DNA of 64,000 bases from Nageia nagi (Eukaryota; Pinophyta): assembly GCA_050084985.1 (NCBI GenBank), contig JBITNC010000002.1:14632001-14696000 (forward strand), read 5' to 3'. Within the stretch, counting starts at the first letter, position 1, and the number at the start of each line of letters is the position of its first letter. Below the pieces are notes generated by a model. That model saw only the letters and a program-made list of their open reading frames with translations. It had not been told where the DNA came from and made no database searches. The position numbers and the translations under genes were made by a program. Of this stretch, positions 1 to 12,214 are shown one piece after another.

Positions 1-479
1 ATGCTTATTTTAGCTTAGAAGCAAAAAGTAGCATAGCCACTAAGCCTCGTAGTGATTTAAATCATGGAATTACTCTAATGTTGAGGTGTGAATAGTCTAA
101 GAGGTTTAATTTATGTGTGATGTCTAAGAATGAAACTGAATTGCCCAAGGCATCATCTATAGATTGACTAAACATATGTTGTTGATGTATATCTAACAAC
201 TAACTAACCTTGATATGATGCTTCCACATATCCTATCTGATCTGAATGTGATCCTTGATTACTATGACTTGTATTTTTTGCTAAAATGTGCTAAGAATGC
301 TACCGTAAGTGCTAGGATCAATTATGAAAATATATACAAAAAGCTAGCACAAGCCCTAGCTTAATAAAAAAATAACAAAGTTAGGATCTTAATACATGAC
401 CTTTAGACTAGCTTACTGAAGAACTACTACAAGAACTTATGTGACAAGCTTCCCTTATGCATAAAAGGGCTTGAAGTGC

Positions 480-1530
480 TTTGCATTGGTTAAATTATTT
501 TTTACTTTTCCATCAAATGTTGCTAATCTATATGCATTGTTTGGATATTTTATTTTGATGATGTATGGATCTATCCAATTTGTTTCAAACTTGCTTTTGT
601 CTTATTTTTCAACTTATGATTTATGATGATTTTCTTTGAGCACTATATCACCCATTTGGAACTCTCTTGGTATAATCTTCTTTCTATATGCTTTCTTAGC
701 TCTTCTTTAATAAACTCTGAGATGTCCTAAGGCATGGATTTGCTTTTCATCTAAACCTTCTAATTACCTTAATCTTGATTTTTGATGCTCTTCCCAATTA
801 ATGATGCCTTCTAGAGACATTCTTAATGATGGTATTTCTTCTTTCAATGGTAAGATTGCCTCATCTCCATAGACCAATGAAAATGGTGTACAACATGTAG
901 TTGATTTGATGCTTGTTATGTATGCCCAAAGTGTATATATAAGCTATGAATGCCAATCTCTATGAGTTTTCTTGACTATTTTGCATAGAATATTGATCAT
1001 TATTTTATTGGCTACTTGTACTTGTCTATTTCCTTATGGATAATATGTTGATAATAACCTTTTCTTTATTTTAAAGCTCTTGTAAAATTCCCTTACTTAT
1101 TTGGTTCTGAAATTATTTCCATTATCCATGATTACATGAGATGGAATACCAAATCTTGTTATAATATTTTCAATCATGAATTTCATAATTTAAGGACCTT
1201 TAGAGGATCTTAATGGTACAACTTATGCCCATTTTGTGAATTATTATGTAGCAACTAATATGAATTTGTGTCCCTCACTAGATTTGGGATTATTCACTCC
1301 AATTAAATCCAAATCCAAAATAATAAAAGGCCAAGGAGATATCATTGTGGCCCATCACTTGAAGGATCATGTTTTAAGTTAGCATGCTTTTGACACTTTT
1401 CATATTTCTTAACATGTAAAATGTAATCCTTTTCCATAGATGGCCAATAATATCCTCGTGTTAAAAGCTTATGAAAGATGGATTTACCATTAAAATTCCC
1501 TCCATTTATGCTATCATGTATTTGTTCCAT
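480..1530 (-). pseudogene. Gypsy B integrase (zinc-binding domain and core/C-terminal remnants)
   Basis: The open piece at 1530-1342 has the H2C2 integrase zinc finger: a His near its start, a second His in the GYYWPSM context's upstream half, and CxxC-like KYEKCQKHA at the end, with the first Cys lost. GYYWPSM is a Gypsy family hallmark. Further 3' on the minus strand (about 900-480), fragments such as YGDEAILPLKEEIPS, and LRVYxRRAKKAY after it, match the region following the DDE core and the C-terminal domain. Stops and indels separate the fragments. The frame fades at about 450, where the polyprotein probably ended. Confidence 0.75.
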
Positions 1531-1970
1531 AACTTTATTTGCTTTAATTTCATTTAAGCATCTAAGTAAAGTACCATAAAGGATATTTTGTAAAGAATAT
1601 CACCAATAATGATATACCTTGTAGCAATGCATTTCAACCTTAATTTGAGGAACTTGGATTGACTTGAATTCAAAATATTTCCTTTCTTTAGGTAGCTGTA
1701 GATGTTAGCATACTATTCATATAATGGGAGGATATCACATATAAGTGGCTCTTTCTTGAATAACCCTTGGTAATTATCATCATTCATAGAAAAAAAATGC
1801 CTAAGATTGTTAATTTTGATAATGGCTTCCTCATATGCAACTAAGATAGGTGTTAATAAAGTTGCATTATCCATAGCATCTATAAAGCTATTATTATTCT
1901 TTGAAATATTTTCAAATTGAATCTATATGAAGCATCTTTGAACCATCAAAGCAACTATGTCCTTATATGG

Positions 1971-2180
1971 CTATAATTTCTCATCTCTTGTGTTATACAC
2001 ATCATTGATTTGGTTGATGATAATTTGTGAATCATCATAAAATTTCAATTGGTTGATTTCAAGGTTTATTTCTACCTTTAATCCTAATACCAAATCTTCA
2101 TAGTCATCCATATTTTTAGTGCATTCAAAATTTAACTTGTAAACCATAGGAATCATACCATCTTCATGAGATACTAGCAT
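1971..2180 (-). pseudogene. Gypsy B RNase H fragment
   Basis: A 69-residue open fragment contains LNFECTKNMDDYEDLVLGLK followed by FYDDSQIIINQIN. It corresponds to the plant Gypsy RNase H region usually seen as 'FECTNNxAEYEALxxGL' then 'GDSQLxxxQ'. The family would cut the RNA strand of the RNA-DNA hybrid during reverse transcription. It lies between RT and integrase, as expected. The flanks on both sides are frameshifted. Confidence 0.75.
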
Positions 2181-2762
2181 AATTCCTACCCTAACCCATT
2201 GAAAACACTTGGAAACATCAAATAATAGAATCCATATTTTTTCTTCACACTATTCAACTAGTACCACAAGTTAATTTTTGTTTCCATATTCATCACATGG
2301 TGCTACTGCAAGCATATTAGTTATAGACTATCCCTTGATTAGTTTTTGATGTGTATATAGAAGATCAAATTCTTGTAGATTCAATATCCATTTGGCCAGT
2401 CTTCCTTGCAATTCTAGCTTTACTAACAAGTACCTTAATGGATCAGCTTGAGTTATAATTAAGTTAGTGTTAATGATCATGTAGTGTCTCAATTTCTATT
2501 TTATGTAGACTATTACATAACACAACCTCGTAATTAGTGTGTAATTGATTTTTGTATTTTGTAGTTTCTTGGATAAATAGTATACAAGCCGCTCCCTATT
2601 TTCTTTGACAAGTTGCACAAGGATTGTCCCAATAACATTGCTTGTAGGTTATATGTACAAATATATAGGTTTGGTATGATCTACTAGATGCAAAACATGA
2701 GAATTGATCAAGTAAATTTTGATATCTTCAAATGCTTTTTGACACTCCTTAGTCCATATGAG

Positions 2763-3450
2763 TCAATTTTCCTTTTTGAGCAAGTAAGAAAATGGAGTTG
2801 TTCTACTTGTTAACTGAGCCATGAATCTTTTGATTGCTTGTAACTTTCTTTGTAGATTTCTTAGTTGTCTAATATTCCTTGATGGAGGCATTCCCATTAT
2901 AGCTTTAACTTTTTTAGGGTCTATCTCTATGCCTCTTCTAGATACAATGTAACCAAGTAATTTGCCACTATATACCCCAAAAATACACTTCTTATGATTT
3001 AGCTTCAAGTTAAATTATCTCATCTATTCAAAAATAACTCTTAATTTCTCTAAATGATTTTTTTTTAGTTGATTTAGCAAGAATATCATTAATATGTACT
3101 TCAACTGATTTATGAATTAGATCATGAAACATAGTTACCATAGCTCTTTGGTATGTTACCCCTCAATTATTGAGCCTAAAGGGAATGACTACCCAAAAAC
3201 AATTTCCCCAAGGTGTGGTGAATGTTATCTTATGTTGATCCTTTTTCTTTTCTAATATTATTGTATCTTAAGAAACCATCCATGAAAGATAACAACTCAT
3301 GTCCTACTGTTGAATCCATAATCATATCAATGTGTGACAAAGAAAAATTCTCCTTTGGGAAAACCTTATTTAAGTCTTTGAAATCTATGCAACATTTGCT
3401 TTCTCCATTTGGTTTCAAAGCTAGAACAATGTTGAATAACCAAGGTGAAT
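2763..3450 (-). pseudogene. Gypsy B reverse transcriptase fragments
   Basis: Two open pieces cover the RT. The piece at 3418-3230 has CCIDFKDLNKVFPKENFSLSHIDM and later LSFMDGF, matching RT blocks where the first catalytic Asp sits in the FMDGF context. The piece at 3008-2763 has NHKKCIFGV, LLGYIVSRRGIEIDP and the LQRKLQAIKRFMAQL thumb and connection signature. The YxDD region between them lies in frameshifted sequence. The reading frame changes between the pieces, so no functional enzyme can be made. Confidence 0.85.
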
Positions 3451-3956
3451 AATCAATAAGTTTAATGAATCCTATCTTGAGATACTTATCAATTTATTTT
3501 TTGACTAGAAAACAATGCTTTAGGTGCATTGGTCTTATTTTCTGGTATACAAGTTTCATATATTTCTATACCACCAAATTGTGAGTCACAAATGTTGGAT
3601 CTAAGCCTATCATATCAATGTATACCCAAGAAAACATGTCCTTGAATCTTGTTAAGAACTATTGATATGTTTCCTTATCTTCCCTAATAATTCTTATTCC
3701 AATCTTAACAATGTGTGGCATCTCTTATGTACCAATGTTTATCTCAACATGATTCTCATTCAACCATGTATCTCATTGTTAGGCTGAGAAAGGTTAGGCA
3801 ATACCCCAACCCTATTATGTCATAAGAGAAAGAATGTCATACATACACACACACACCCTTAGCTACCTAGAAGGTAGGATTGTATAGCATAAAAGAACAT
3901 GTTATGTCATCTATCTCCTCTCTAAAGTAAGCATTAGGATGATAATAAACCTTGTA

Positions 3957-4869
3957 TTACCTCTTGGAATGAAATGGTTTGAACTCTAATCTTGCCCTCA
4001 GTATGTGAAAAAGTGCATTATCCATTTTAAATACATCAACAAACTTGGAAACTACCTTATCAAGCATGGGGTAAGAGGAATTATTATTTATTTTTGTATC
4101 ATATATGTTAAGGTTAGCATGGGCATTGAGGCTATCACAAGTGCTAAGGCTAGCATAGGCATGGACCTTCTTAGGAGATTTTTCCTTATTTGGTGGTGGT
4201 ATCTCAACCATGTTAAATAACTACATATCTGATTTAATTTCTAATTCTTCATCAATATTGTATGAGACCAAATTTTTCTATTTTTCTTCTTTTATCCTAG
4301 GCTATTCTTTTCTTCATTTGATTCAAATATTTTGTAGGTAACTCTTTAATTCCCTATTCATTCCTACCAAGTCCTTTACACTTGTACTATCTAGATTTCA
4401 TGCATTGAGGGATCAATGGTGCATGACATCTCATTTTTCTAGTCTTCTTGTTGACCTTAATATAGGCTACTACCTTGTTGTTATCTATATTAAAATATTT
4501 TTCTAATTATGAGGTGTTTCTATTATATAATATCATATTGATATCGTCTTCTTTTGACTTGGACTAATATTATCTACATTTGTAGTAGTGAGGGAAGTAC
4601 AGATGTTGAGGTAAGTGTGAGCACTGAAGCTAGCATGGATGTTGTGCATCCTTTGATTTTTTTATGTTTCCAAAATATATGATATCCTCTTCAATGACCT
4701 TATGGCTGATGGCATATGTGCCAACACTTTTTTCTTTGTATAATTTTATGGCATCATTATCTTCTTCATCTTTCTCATTATCTTCATCATTGTCCTCATG
4801 TATTTCAACATTTATGTATTGAAATATATTGTTCCCAACTTGTGCAATCATATTTGGATTTTCTTCCAT
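3957..4869 (-). pseudogene. Gypsy B linker between protease and RT
   Basis: Two open fragments (4869-4630 and 4211-3957) lie between the protease-like domain and RT. The first is very acidic (runs such as EDNDEDNEKDEEDNDA). The second ends with LRARLEFKPFHSKR, a plausible pre-RT segment. I see no recognisable domain. They are best read as the poorly conserved spacer of the Gypsy polyprotein. Confidence 0.5.
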
Positions 4870-5006
4870 CGCTTCAACTACATATTCCTATCCATCATGA
4901 TTAAATTTAATCAATCTATGTAATGTAGATGGTATGCACCTTATTGGATGTATCCATGGTCTCATGAAAAGGATATTATAAGGAAGCTTCTTGTTTAGGA
5001 TATATG

Positions 5007-5387
5007 TCATAGCTTCCATTGTCTTTGGGCCCAATTGAATAGTAACATGATATGTACTACATATTCTTTATTATCACTATCATAACCTATGATATTGTAC
5101 TTCTTTCTCATAAATTTAGGTATCATCTTATCACCAAACTTACTGAGGAAGTCAATAGAGTGAATATCCAAACCTGTACCACTATTTATGAATTCATGCT
5201 TAACTATATTACCTAATAAATTTACACATATGTGTATTGGAAAACATTTATCAATAATATCATCACTAGAAATCTCATTTACATTAAATGTTATAGTATT
5301 CTTGAAACAACTAGTCATTCCTACCAATGAGCTAGTGGAAATATCAATATCAACATCAAAACCATTAAGGAGTTCAAACAATTCCAT
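5007..5387 (-). pseudogene. Gypsy B retropepsin-like protease domain, catalytic Asp lost
   Basis: A 126-residue open fragment looks like the protease region of plant Gypsy polyproteins: a strand-rich domain with HEFINSGTGLDIHSIDFL about two-fifths along. In this family the motif normally reads D-(S/N/T)-G, for example 'IDNGS'. Here the Asp position is Asn (FINSG), a change explained by one G-to-A transition, so the copy is predicted inactive. Identification rests on motif position between gag and RT rather than strong similarity. Confidence 0.6.
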
Positions 5388-5876
5388 TCTATGCTCTTCA
5401 TATGTTTCAACTAAATAATAAATGGATTTTAGCGTTTGTATTCTTTAGATTTTGTAGAATAAACTTTTTGCATTTTTCTTTCTTCTTTTCCTTAAGAGAA
5501 TATTAAGAAGGTACCTCTTTTGTAGCAAAAACTATGTTAAGAATACCTTTCTCTGATCTTGTTGCTGCATTGCATATTTTTTCCAAATATGATCCTACAT
5601 ATGATTTTTTTTTTGCACTATCAAACTCAATGGGTTCATCATTATCATCATAGATAATTAGATTCACCATGTTTATAGAATTAGGTCTTGAGATTTGACT
5701 TTAAGCATATCATTTTCATATGAGACTTTACTATTATCCAATAAATGTTTTAATTTTTTCTTCAAAACATAACAACCTTCTGTATTATTCCCATTAATTG
5801 AATGATATTTTTAGAATTGATTATCCCTATACCTAATAGGAATTTCATCATTAGGTCCATATTATTTTCCTTAGAT

Positions 5877-6802
5877 TCATTTGATTAGACCTTTTTCTAA
5901 ACATTCCTCAAATATTTGATTAGAATTTACCAGTAATGGATATAATCCTTTGCTTGATTTTCTATCTTTGGATTTATCTTGGTTAGATGGTTCAACTGCA
6001 TTGACTGAAGTATAATCCTTTTTGTTATAGGGTTTCCTAATATATATGCTCAACTCCTTTTTCACCAAGAATAGGATTAATGGTGTCAAGGAATACCTTT
6101 GCAATGAAGCTTCCTTCCACCTTTTGTTTAATGGACCTCCAAAGCTTCACAAATCTAGGGAAAACTTATCCAACCATTCTATTTATCCTTGCTTACAATG
6201 GATCAAATTTGTTAAATCAACTAGTTTCTTTCAATTGCATTTGAAATTAACCTTGAACTGATCCTTCAATTTTTGATATGATGATATAGAACCTAGTTTC
6301 AAACTATAAAACCATTTACAAGCTACATTGGTTAAAATCATAGGGAAATATTTTGCTTTCAAATTATCATTAACCCCACATTTAAGTTCCATAATGTACT
6401 CAAAACCTTGAAGATGTATGATAGGATCAATCTCACCATTGAACTTCTCAAATTTAGAATCCTTATTTGTACCAACAAGAAGTTATTGCAAATTTATATG
6501 CTTAAGGATTGTAGTTGTTCTTTGTCCGATCTATACCAACTCCAAATTTGTTCCCAAGCTTTGTAGCTTGGGACTCAAGCTATCTAAATTTTTTATTTAT
6601 GAAGGTACTTGAATTTTATGCATAGTTGTCAACATTTGTGCTATTGTTAGCATTGGTACTGACAATAGTATTCATGTAATGTGTGCATTTGTGTTGGCCC
6701 AATTGATGACCTGAGCTATAGGTATGAATACATTTCCAATAAGAGCTTGAAAATTGAGCATTGCTATTAATTTAGTCAAGACTTTGAGATTTATATTTGC
6801 CA
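5877..6802 (-). pseudogene. Gypsy B gag remnant
   Basis: On the minus strand a likely gag start lies at 6802 (ATGGCAAATATAAATCTC). Gag-like sequence, heavily interrupted, continues to about 5880. The clearest open piece is 6104-5877 (75 residues), a charged stretch typical of the part before the nucleocapsid or protease. No CCHC knuckle can be read with confidence. Confidence 0.55.
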
Positions 6803-6999
6803 TATCTGTCACACTCATAAAATCAATGATCAAATGCAATAAAGAATGTTAGGGTTCTTGATGTAAAGAAATGGGTAGGTTTGAGAGCAATTTATATTCT
6901 AACCCTAATTAAGAGAAAGAAAATACTATGAAAGGTGGATGCTTATATATTGATATATTTTTTGGTACACTTGGGGTTTTGTCCTAAATGAACTAAATA

Positions 7000-7726
7000 C
7001 ATATAAATATTTAGGTATGATTATCTAAGCTAAATAACTCAAATAAACATACATTAATAATAGGAAATAGTAGTATAATAATGCAATAATATAATTATAA
7101 ATTACATATATGTCAAGATGTAAAACAAATTCATGCACTAAAGAGAGAAAAATTAAATGTAGGATAAATACTTGTATGTTCTTACATGTATCATAGTTGA
7201 GGATATGCAATATGAACTTGTCAAAGATAATTGATCTATCTATGGGAACTCCATGACCAACTATAGAAAGAATCCCATAATGGGTATTAGGCTTAGAGAA
7301 CTCAATGTAAGCATACACTTCAGTACAACATGAGCATTCTGATAGAATGAGATTTGCTAATAAGGATCCATGATATCAAATATGGTGATAAGTCGAACTA
7401 AGCATATGATCGAGAATATGGATAACAAATATTCGCTCGAGTGATAACAAGATATTAGTATCAATAGGCGATGTGTAGAAACACCCAAGTGTAGGGTACC
7501 TACTATCAAGATGTAATCTTGATATGCTTTCCCTAGATTAGAGATAATTACATTTATATCAAACGTGATATCACCATTTTATCCCTTGTATGTACATTGA
7601 AGTCGTCTCGATGTACCTAACATAAAAATAAGAATACAACTTGAGAAATATGTGATAATAATGTAAAATATGATTAAAAATGTATGTAAAGTTGCACCTA
7701 AGTGGGATTACTTTTAGGTGTCAACA
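7000..7726 (-). repeat. Putative 5' LTR of Gypsy B
   Basis: The minus strand starts TGTTGACACCTAAAAG at 7726, resembling other plant Gypsy LTR starts and, in form, the two LTR families seen later in this window (TGTAGACACTC, TGTAAACACC). It sits directly upstream of gag. The 3' end is not resolved, and the partner LTR is outside the window, so target-site duplications cannot be checked. Confidence 0.4.
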
Positions 7727-7739
7727 CTACTCTTTGATG

Positions 7740-8660
7740 GCTGTACATATCTTCCCTAAGAGCTTCCATGGTGGCACATGTTGGAAGAATGCTAGAATAG
7801 GTTGTAGAATTTGGCTTTACACCTGATAATTGCATTTGCTTAAAAGTCTCTTGATCCTTTTTAGAAAATCCATTATGTGCATATCCAATGATTATTGCAT
7901 TCTATGAGACTGCATTTTGATGAGGTAATTTTCAAACAATTAAGGGTCCCTTTCAAAGTATTCATTTTGTGCATATCCTACCATCACTCCAATCCATAAA
8001 ATTATATCTGCATCATGCATCTTCATAATGAAATTCAAAGCTTCCTCAAGCTAATAGCCTACACAACCAAGAAGGTCAATAATGCATGTGCAATGATTCA
8101 TCTTTTGAATAATGCAATAAGAGTCAGCCATGTTATTTAAGTATTTACAACCCTTATCCACTAGACCTACATAGTTACATGCAAGTAGAACACATACAAA
8201 TGTTATGCTATCAGGGTTGGCTCCCAAGTGTTTTAGTAGATCAAATAGCTTAAGAGAATCCTTATTGGAAGAATGCTATAAATGTTTATAGAGTTTGGCT
8301 TTACATTTGACAATTGCATCTACTTAAAAGTCTATAGAGCCTTTTCAGAAAACCAATTTTGTGCATATCTAGCAATCATTGCATTCCATGAAATTGGCTA
8401 TGTATGCATCTTGTTATACAATTCTCAGGCCTTGTATATTTTTTTCACATTTTGCATACATGCCTATCAAGGCATTCACAACCACAACATTTGATGTAAA
8501 ACCATTTTCTTAGCCTTGTGTATTCTTTCACATTTTAGAACTTTTCATGGTTTGTTCAAATTCACCTTTTAATCTTCCATAACTTCCATCTATAAACCTA
8601 TCATTGCAGTATTCCTTGTAAAAGATGAATCAACTACTCCTTTTGTGTACAATATATAGA
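7740..8660 (-). pseudogene. PPR (pentatricopeptide repeat) protein pseudogene
   Basis: Read on the minus strand, several PPR units are visible. One around 8400-8285 reads ISWNAMIARYAQNWFSEKAL, then MQLSNVKPNS. A stretch around 8220-8000 contains LVDKGCKYLNNMADSYC and HCTCIIDLLGCVGY, then LEEALNFIMKM. A third unit around 7915-7785 has GYAHNGFSKKDQETFKQ and MQLSGVKPNS. This is the PLS-class PPR pattern of organelle RNA-editing factors. Stops and indels occur throughout, so it is a dead copy. The two MQLS..VKPNS units (about 7785 and 8270) share long stretches, as expected for repeats. No DYW domain is visible, and no introns or promoter can be assigned. Confidence 0.8.
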
Positions 8661-11470
8661 AATAGTAAATATAATCAATCAATGATTCATCAATATCTAT
8701 CCAAATATAATTTCATTTACCTTTAAAAAATTTTTTACAATATTTACCTTCACTTCATCAATAGTCATAGATAATATTTTACAATAGTTTATAATTAGCA
8801 TGGGAGTGTTCAACATGCCATATAAAGCTTCATAATAAAAGGCAAGAAATAATTAGCATGATAAAAAATAATTTTGAGATATCATATTTTGAGTATCAAA
8901 ATATCAAGCTAATCCTATTTGAAATAAAGTAGCTCCAATCAATTTTTAATGCTCTAAATAACAAAGAATATAGTAGAGGCCCAAGAATAGAATGTCTACA
9001 AATATTCCCTAGAGAATGATTCTAGCTTGGAAGAACTCTATAACATCCTTTAAAAATTAGTTGTGAACATCTAAATTGTTGAGGCCCTCCTAAATGGATT
9101 ATAGTTTATTGCAACAAAAATTAAAATGACATGTTAAATTCCATTGAAAACTGTATGAAAATATTAGATTAGAAATTTAAAAATATTGTAGTTTACAACT
9201 TTACCTTTTAAACATTTTACCTAGATCATACCATAGTTATTTCTAAATATATTTTATCCCTTCAAAATGGTTAACTTTGTATTCATAGATTCAATTTTTT
9301 TGTACAAAATACCTATCAATTTATGCACGATAAGGGTTTTACTTAGAATAAAATGGGTTTATTATGGATACTCATAGTTATTGTCAAATTCTCATTATCA
9401 TGAGTATTGATAATTGCATCTAAGAGGGTAATATCCATGGGGAATGTACCATAGAAACCCTGGGAGAAGACCCAATTCTTTGAGCTAGCTTGAGTCATAA
9501 CCAGGAGTTGTTAGAATATCATAAATAAGTGGACACATAATATTCTTATAATTGTAAGATCTATATTGGGTGAAGCTCGACATCATACAAAATGCTGAAG
9601 ACATGGAGGATTTATATTATAGAAGGGAAGTCATAAAACAAAGAAGTGAATAGGAGGGTTAAGGTTCTAGTAAAAGAGATAAATAGTGAAACTGTTGAAG
9701 ATAATGCCTTAACTTGCTTTTTGACTATTTAGGGTAAAAGTGGGAGAGACACATGTGACGTGAATATTGAGAGCATTAGAGACACTACAAACATGCTGAT
9801 GGTTGGAGTGTTTTATGTCCTAAAATTCAAATACTTCTTACCTATTTCTACATAGAGCATGTTGGTAATTTGGAAAACCCTATGTTGGAATGTTATTTTG
9901 TGTATGGTAGATCTTTATAATTATACATTCATAAGAGTTCTAGGGAGGGTTTTTAGTATGAAAAGAAAAGATAGATTAGATTTAAATTCAATTGATTTGT
10001 GCACTCCTATTCTATTGGCATAACAAGACTTACTAATTGGAATCCAAATAAGACATGGAAAACATGTGTATTGGGGAAATCTTTAGGCTTCATTGAGACA
10101 TTGGATTGATGGTGTATTTTATAAATTTTAAACTTTGCTGCTTGTTATCATTATGTAGGCATTAAGTGGTTATAACATTAAGCTTACTAGTTGCATTGCA
10201 TATAAGATTGTGTAATGAAAAATCATGTACAAATAAAAGGGTTATATTGATTTAAAGCTCGTTGGAAATGTTGACACTTTTCATTGAACCTTTTTTGACA
10301 TAAAATATCAAGAGTATGAGCCAAATATTGATTTGAATGTACTATTCGAAGAAGGATTAATTACCATCATTGTACAGAATGAATTTACACCTTTCTAGAC
10401 ATAAAATGTTAAATGTTGGATATTGATTTTGATATGTTGTTGGAAGAAGGATTAATTACTAGCATTATAAATGAATGTATTGTAGATGTTTTGAGAAAAT
10501 CTTAAGATGATTGAATTGGAAAATAGCTAGAATGTTACTTTTTCATATTCCTTATTAAGTTTTCTTGATATTAGTTTTAAATCAGAGGCAATGTGGGACC
10601 TTTCTCTGAAGTTGATTATTGGTAGATAATCTCTTCAATTCATTTTCTTTTTAGTAACTAATAAAAATTATAAATTTGGGATATAGTAGAAATTGTCCAT
10701 GACCTCTATTGTTAAGGTTAACAACTTGTTTCATAGCAAAGATATAATATATTTTGAAATACAAATAAATTTCATGAATAATAATCATTGTTAATTATTT
10801 TGAGCACATTATAAATTATTACAACATATCTATATAATATAAACATAATTCTCATTTTAGTAAATTTTTTATTTTTTTTTATGCAAAATGTAATTTAGAT
10901 TTATATACAAAATTACAAAATAATTTTCAATTTTAAATTTAAATTTATATGCAAAATTACAAAAATAAACTTGAATCTTTGGAAATTACATAACCACTTT
11001 TCAAAATTTTCAAAAGATCATAGGTATTTCCGTAATTTATGAAATTTCATAAATTTTCATAATTTCATTTTTAAGTTTCACGTAATTTCGCGTATGAAAA
11101 ATATCAATCCGTTATCTATTGCGTTTGGGAAAACAAATTTATCGTGTAAAACGTTTGAAAAACATTCAGTACAAGCGTCAAATCGCAGCGTTCAACAATT
11201 GTAGTCATCAGAGTTCCTGTTCCAGTTCATACAATTTTAAAAATTTAAAGTGATACATGTCAGGTGTTTAAAAACAAGTGGATTCGATCTTTTTCAAGTA
11301 CAGATATACGAGTTTTATCAATGTATTATCATCAGAATAAAATATCTACTTAATAAAATAAAAATGATAAAAAAAACCAATGTTATAATGATTAAAGTAT
11401 TAAATCCAATGACCCATTGGATGGGTTTTCATTTACATTTCAAAAAAATTGAGACGAAACGTTGATGGGA
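8661..11470. other. Anonymous AT-rich DNA
   Basis: No coding similarity recognised on either strand. The only structure seen is a diverged tandem pair near 10297-10490 (period about 101 bases, sharing GAAGGATTAATTAC) and very A/T-rich stretches around 10860-11090 with short repeats of ACAAAATTACAAAA. From about 11080 base composition becomes less AT-rich, approaching the lectin fragment. Confidence 0.6.
10297..10490. repeat. Diverged direct duplication, ~101 bp
   Basis: GACATAAAAT starts at 10297 and again at 10398. Downstream, both copies share ATATTGATTT and GAAGGATTAATTAC. There is no coding content. It is a simple local duplication that has since drifted. Confidence 0.5.
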
Positions 11471-11599
11471 TGAGTTTTGCTGGTAAAACGGTGCTACTTT
11501 GGATCCCACATAGCTTGACCAAATTATATAACTACCGATTCATCATTTCCCCGGCTTTAGGTGTTTTGGTATTTGGATCGTTGCAACAATAAAGGTTTC

Positions 11600-12190
11600 A
11601 CACTGATTTGTTTGATGGAGTTCTTGGAGATGGGTATCCAGGATTTCTGTGTATTAATACTGCAACTGTTTCTGATCTTTCACACAAAAACCATTCATTC
11701 TGCTGAAGTTTCGGATACCATGCTCGCCGGAGAAGCTCTCACAGGTTCCCAAAGGATAAGTTCTAACAATGGTATCTTCCAATTGGAGTTCTTCAATCTG
11801 CAGAACACCAGTAGATGGTCGTGGGAATTTGGCATACTCAAGCCATAGAGTAGACAATAGCATGGGTCGCTAACAGCGAAAACCCACTACAGAACGCCTC
11901 TGCCATCTTTAATCTCACAGAGAAGGGAGCCTCGTGATCTCTTACAGGGGCTCTGTCATCTGGTGCACCCAAGGAGGTACCAAAGCTTCGTGTGCGATGC
12001 TAACGGATTGGGGTAATCTGGTCGTGACAAGTGCCCGAAACAAGTCCGAATTTATTTGGCAAAGTTTCGATATCCCAGGGAGCGTATGGCTGCCGGGAAT
12101 GAAGATAAGCGAAACTACGAAATTCAACTAAAGGAACTTATCCCATCTGCCAGCTCTGGTTCGGCGATCCCTACAATCTGAACGATGATA
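11600..12190 (+). pseudogene. G-type lectin S-receptor-like kinase fragment (bulb-type lectin domain)
   Basis: Plus-strand pieces read SDTMLAGEALTGSQRISSNN then GIFQLEFFNLQN, WVANSENPLQNASAIFNLTE-like sequence at about 11862-11935, then GSVIWCTQGGTKASCAMLTD and IWQSFDIPGSVWLPGMKI. This is the B-lectin domain of G-type lectin receptor kinases (family signature 'DT...G..L......F.LGFF', 'WVANRxNPL', 'WQSFDxPTDTxLPGMK'). These proteins normally have a signal peptide, this mannose-lectin-like ectodomain, a membrane segment and a Ser/Thr kinase. Two open pieces (11561-11848, 11934-12131) are joined only through frameshift. No S-locus, PAN or kinase part follows; the sequence runs into a minisatellite. 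It is less AT-rich than its surroundings, as expected for a former host gene. Confidence 0.85.
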
Positions 12191-12214
12191 CCTCGAGAAG
12201 CATGCCCGTGTTTG

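Larger units (their letters stand above)
1..7726 (-). mobile_element. Ty3/Gypsy LTR retrotransposon B, decayed, 3' end off-window
   Basis: On the minus strand the coding remnants run gag (about 6802-5880), protease-like (5387-5007), RT (about 3450-2760), RNase H (2180-1971), integrase zinc finger (1530-1342) and integrase C-terminal part (about 1300-480). This gag-PR-RT-RH-INT order is that of Ty3/Gypsy elements. All parts are broken by stops and frameshifts, so the copy is inactive. A putative 5' LTR starts at 7726, where the minus strand reads TGTTGACACCTAAAAG, a typical plant Gypsy LTR start. I could not place the inner end of that LTR or the PBS. The 3' LTR must lie left of the window or in the unrecognisable first ~450 bases. 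Confidence 0.85.

Noticed and set aside
1-450. Possible 3' LTR of Gypsy B at the window start
   Set aside because: No match to the putative 5' LTR sequence near 7.0-7.7 kb was visible, and no PPT could be found, so I do not call it.
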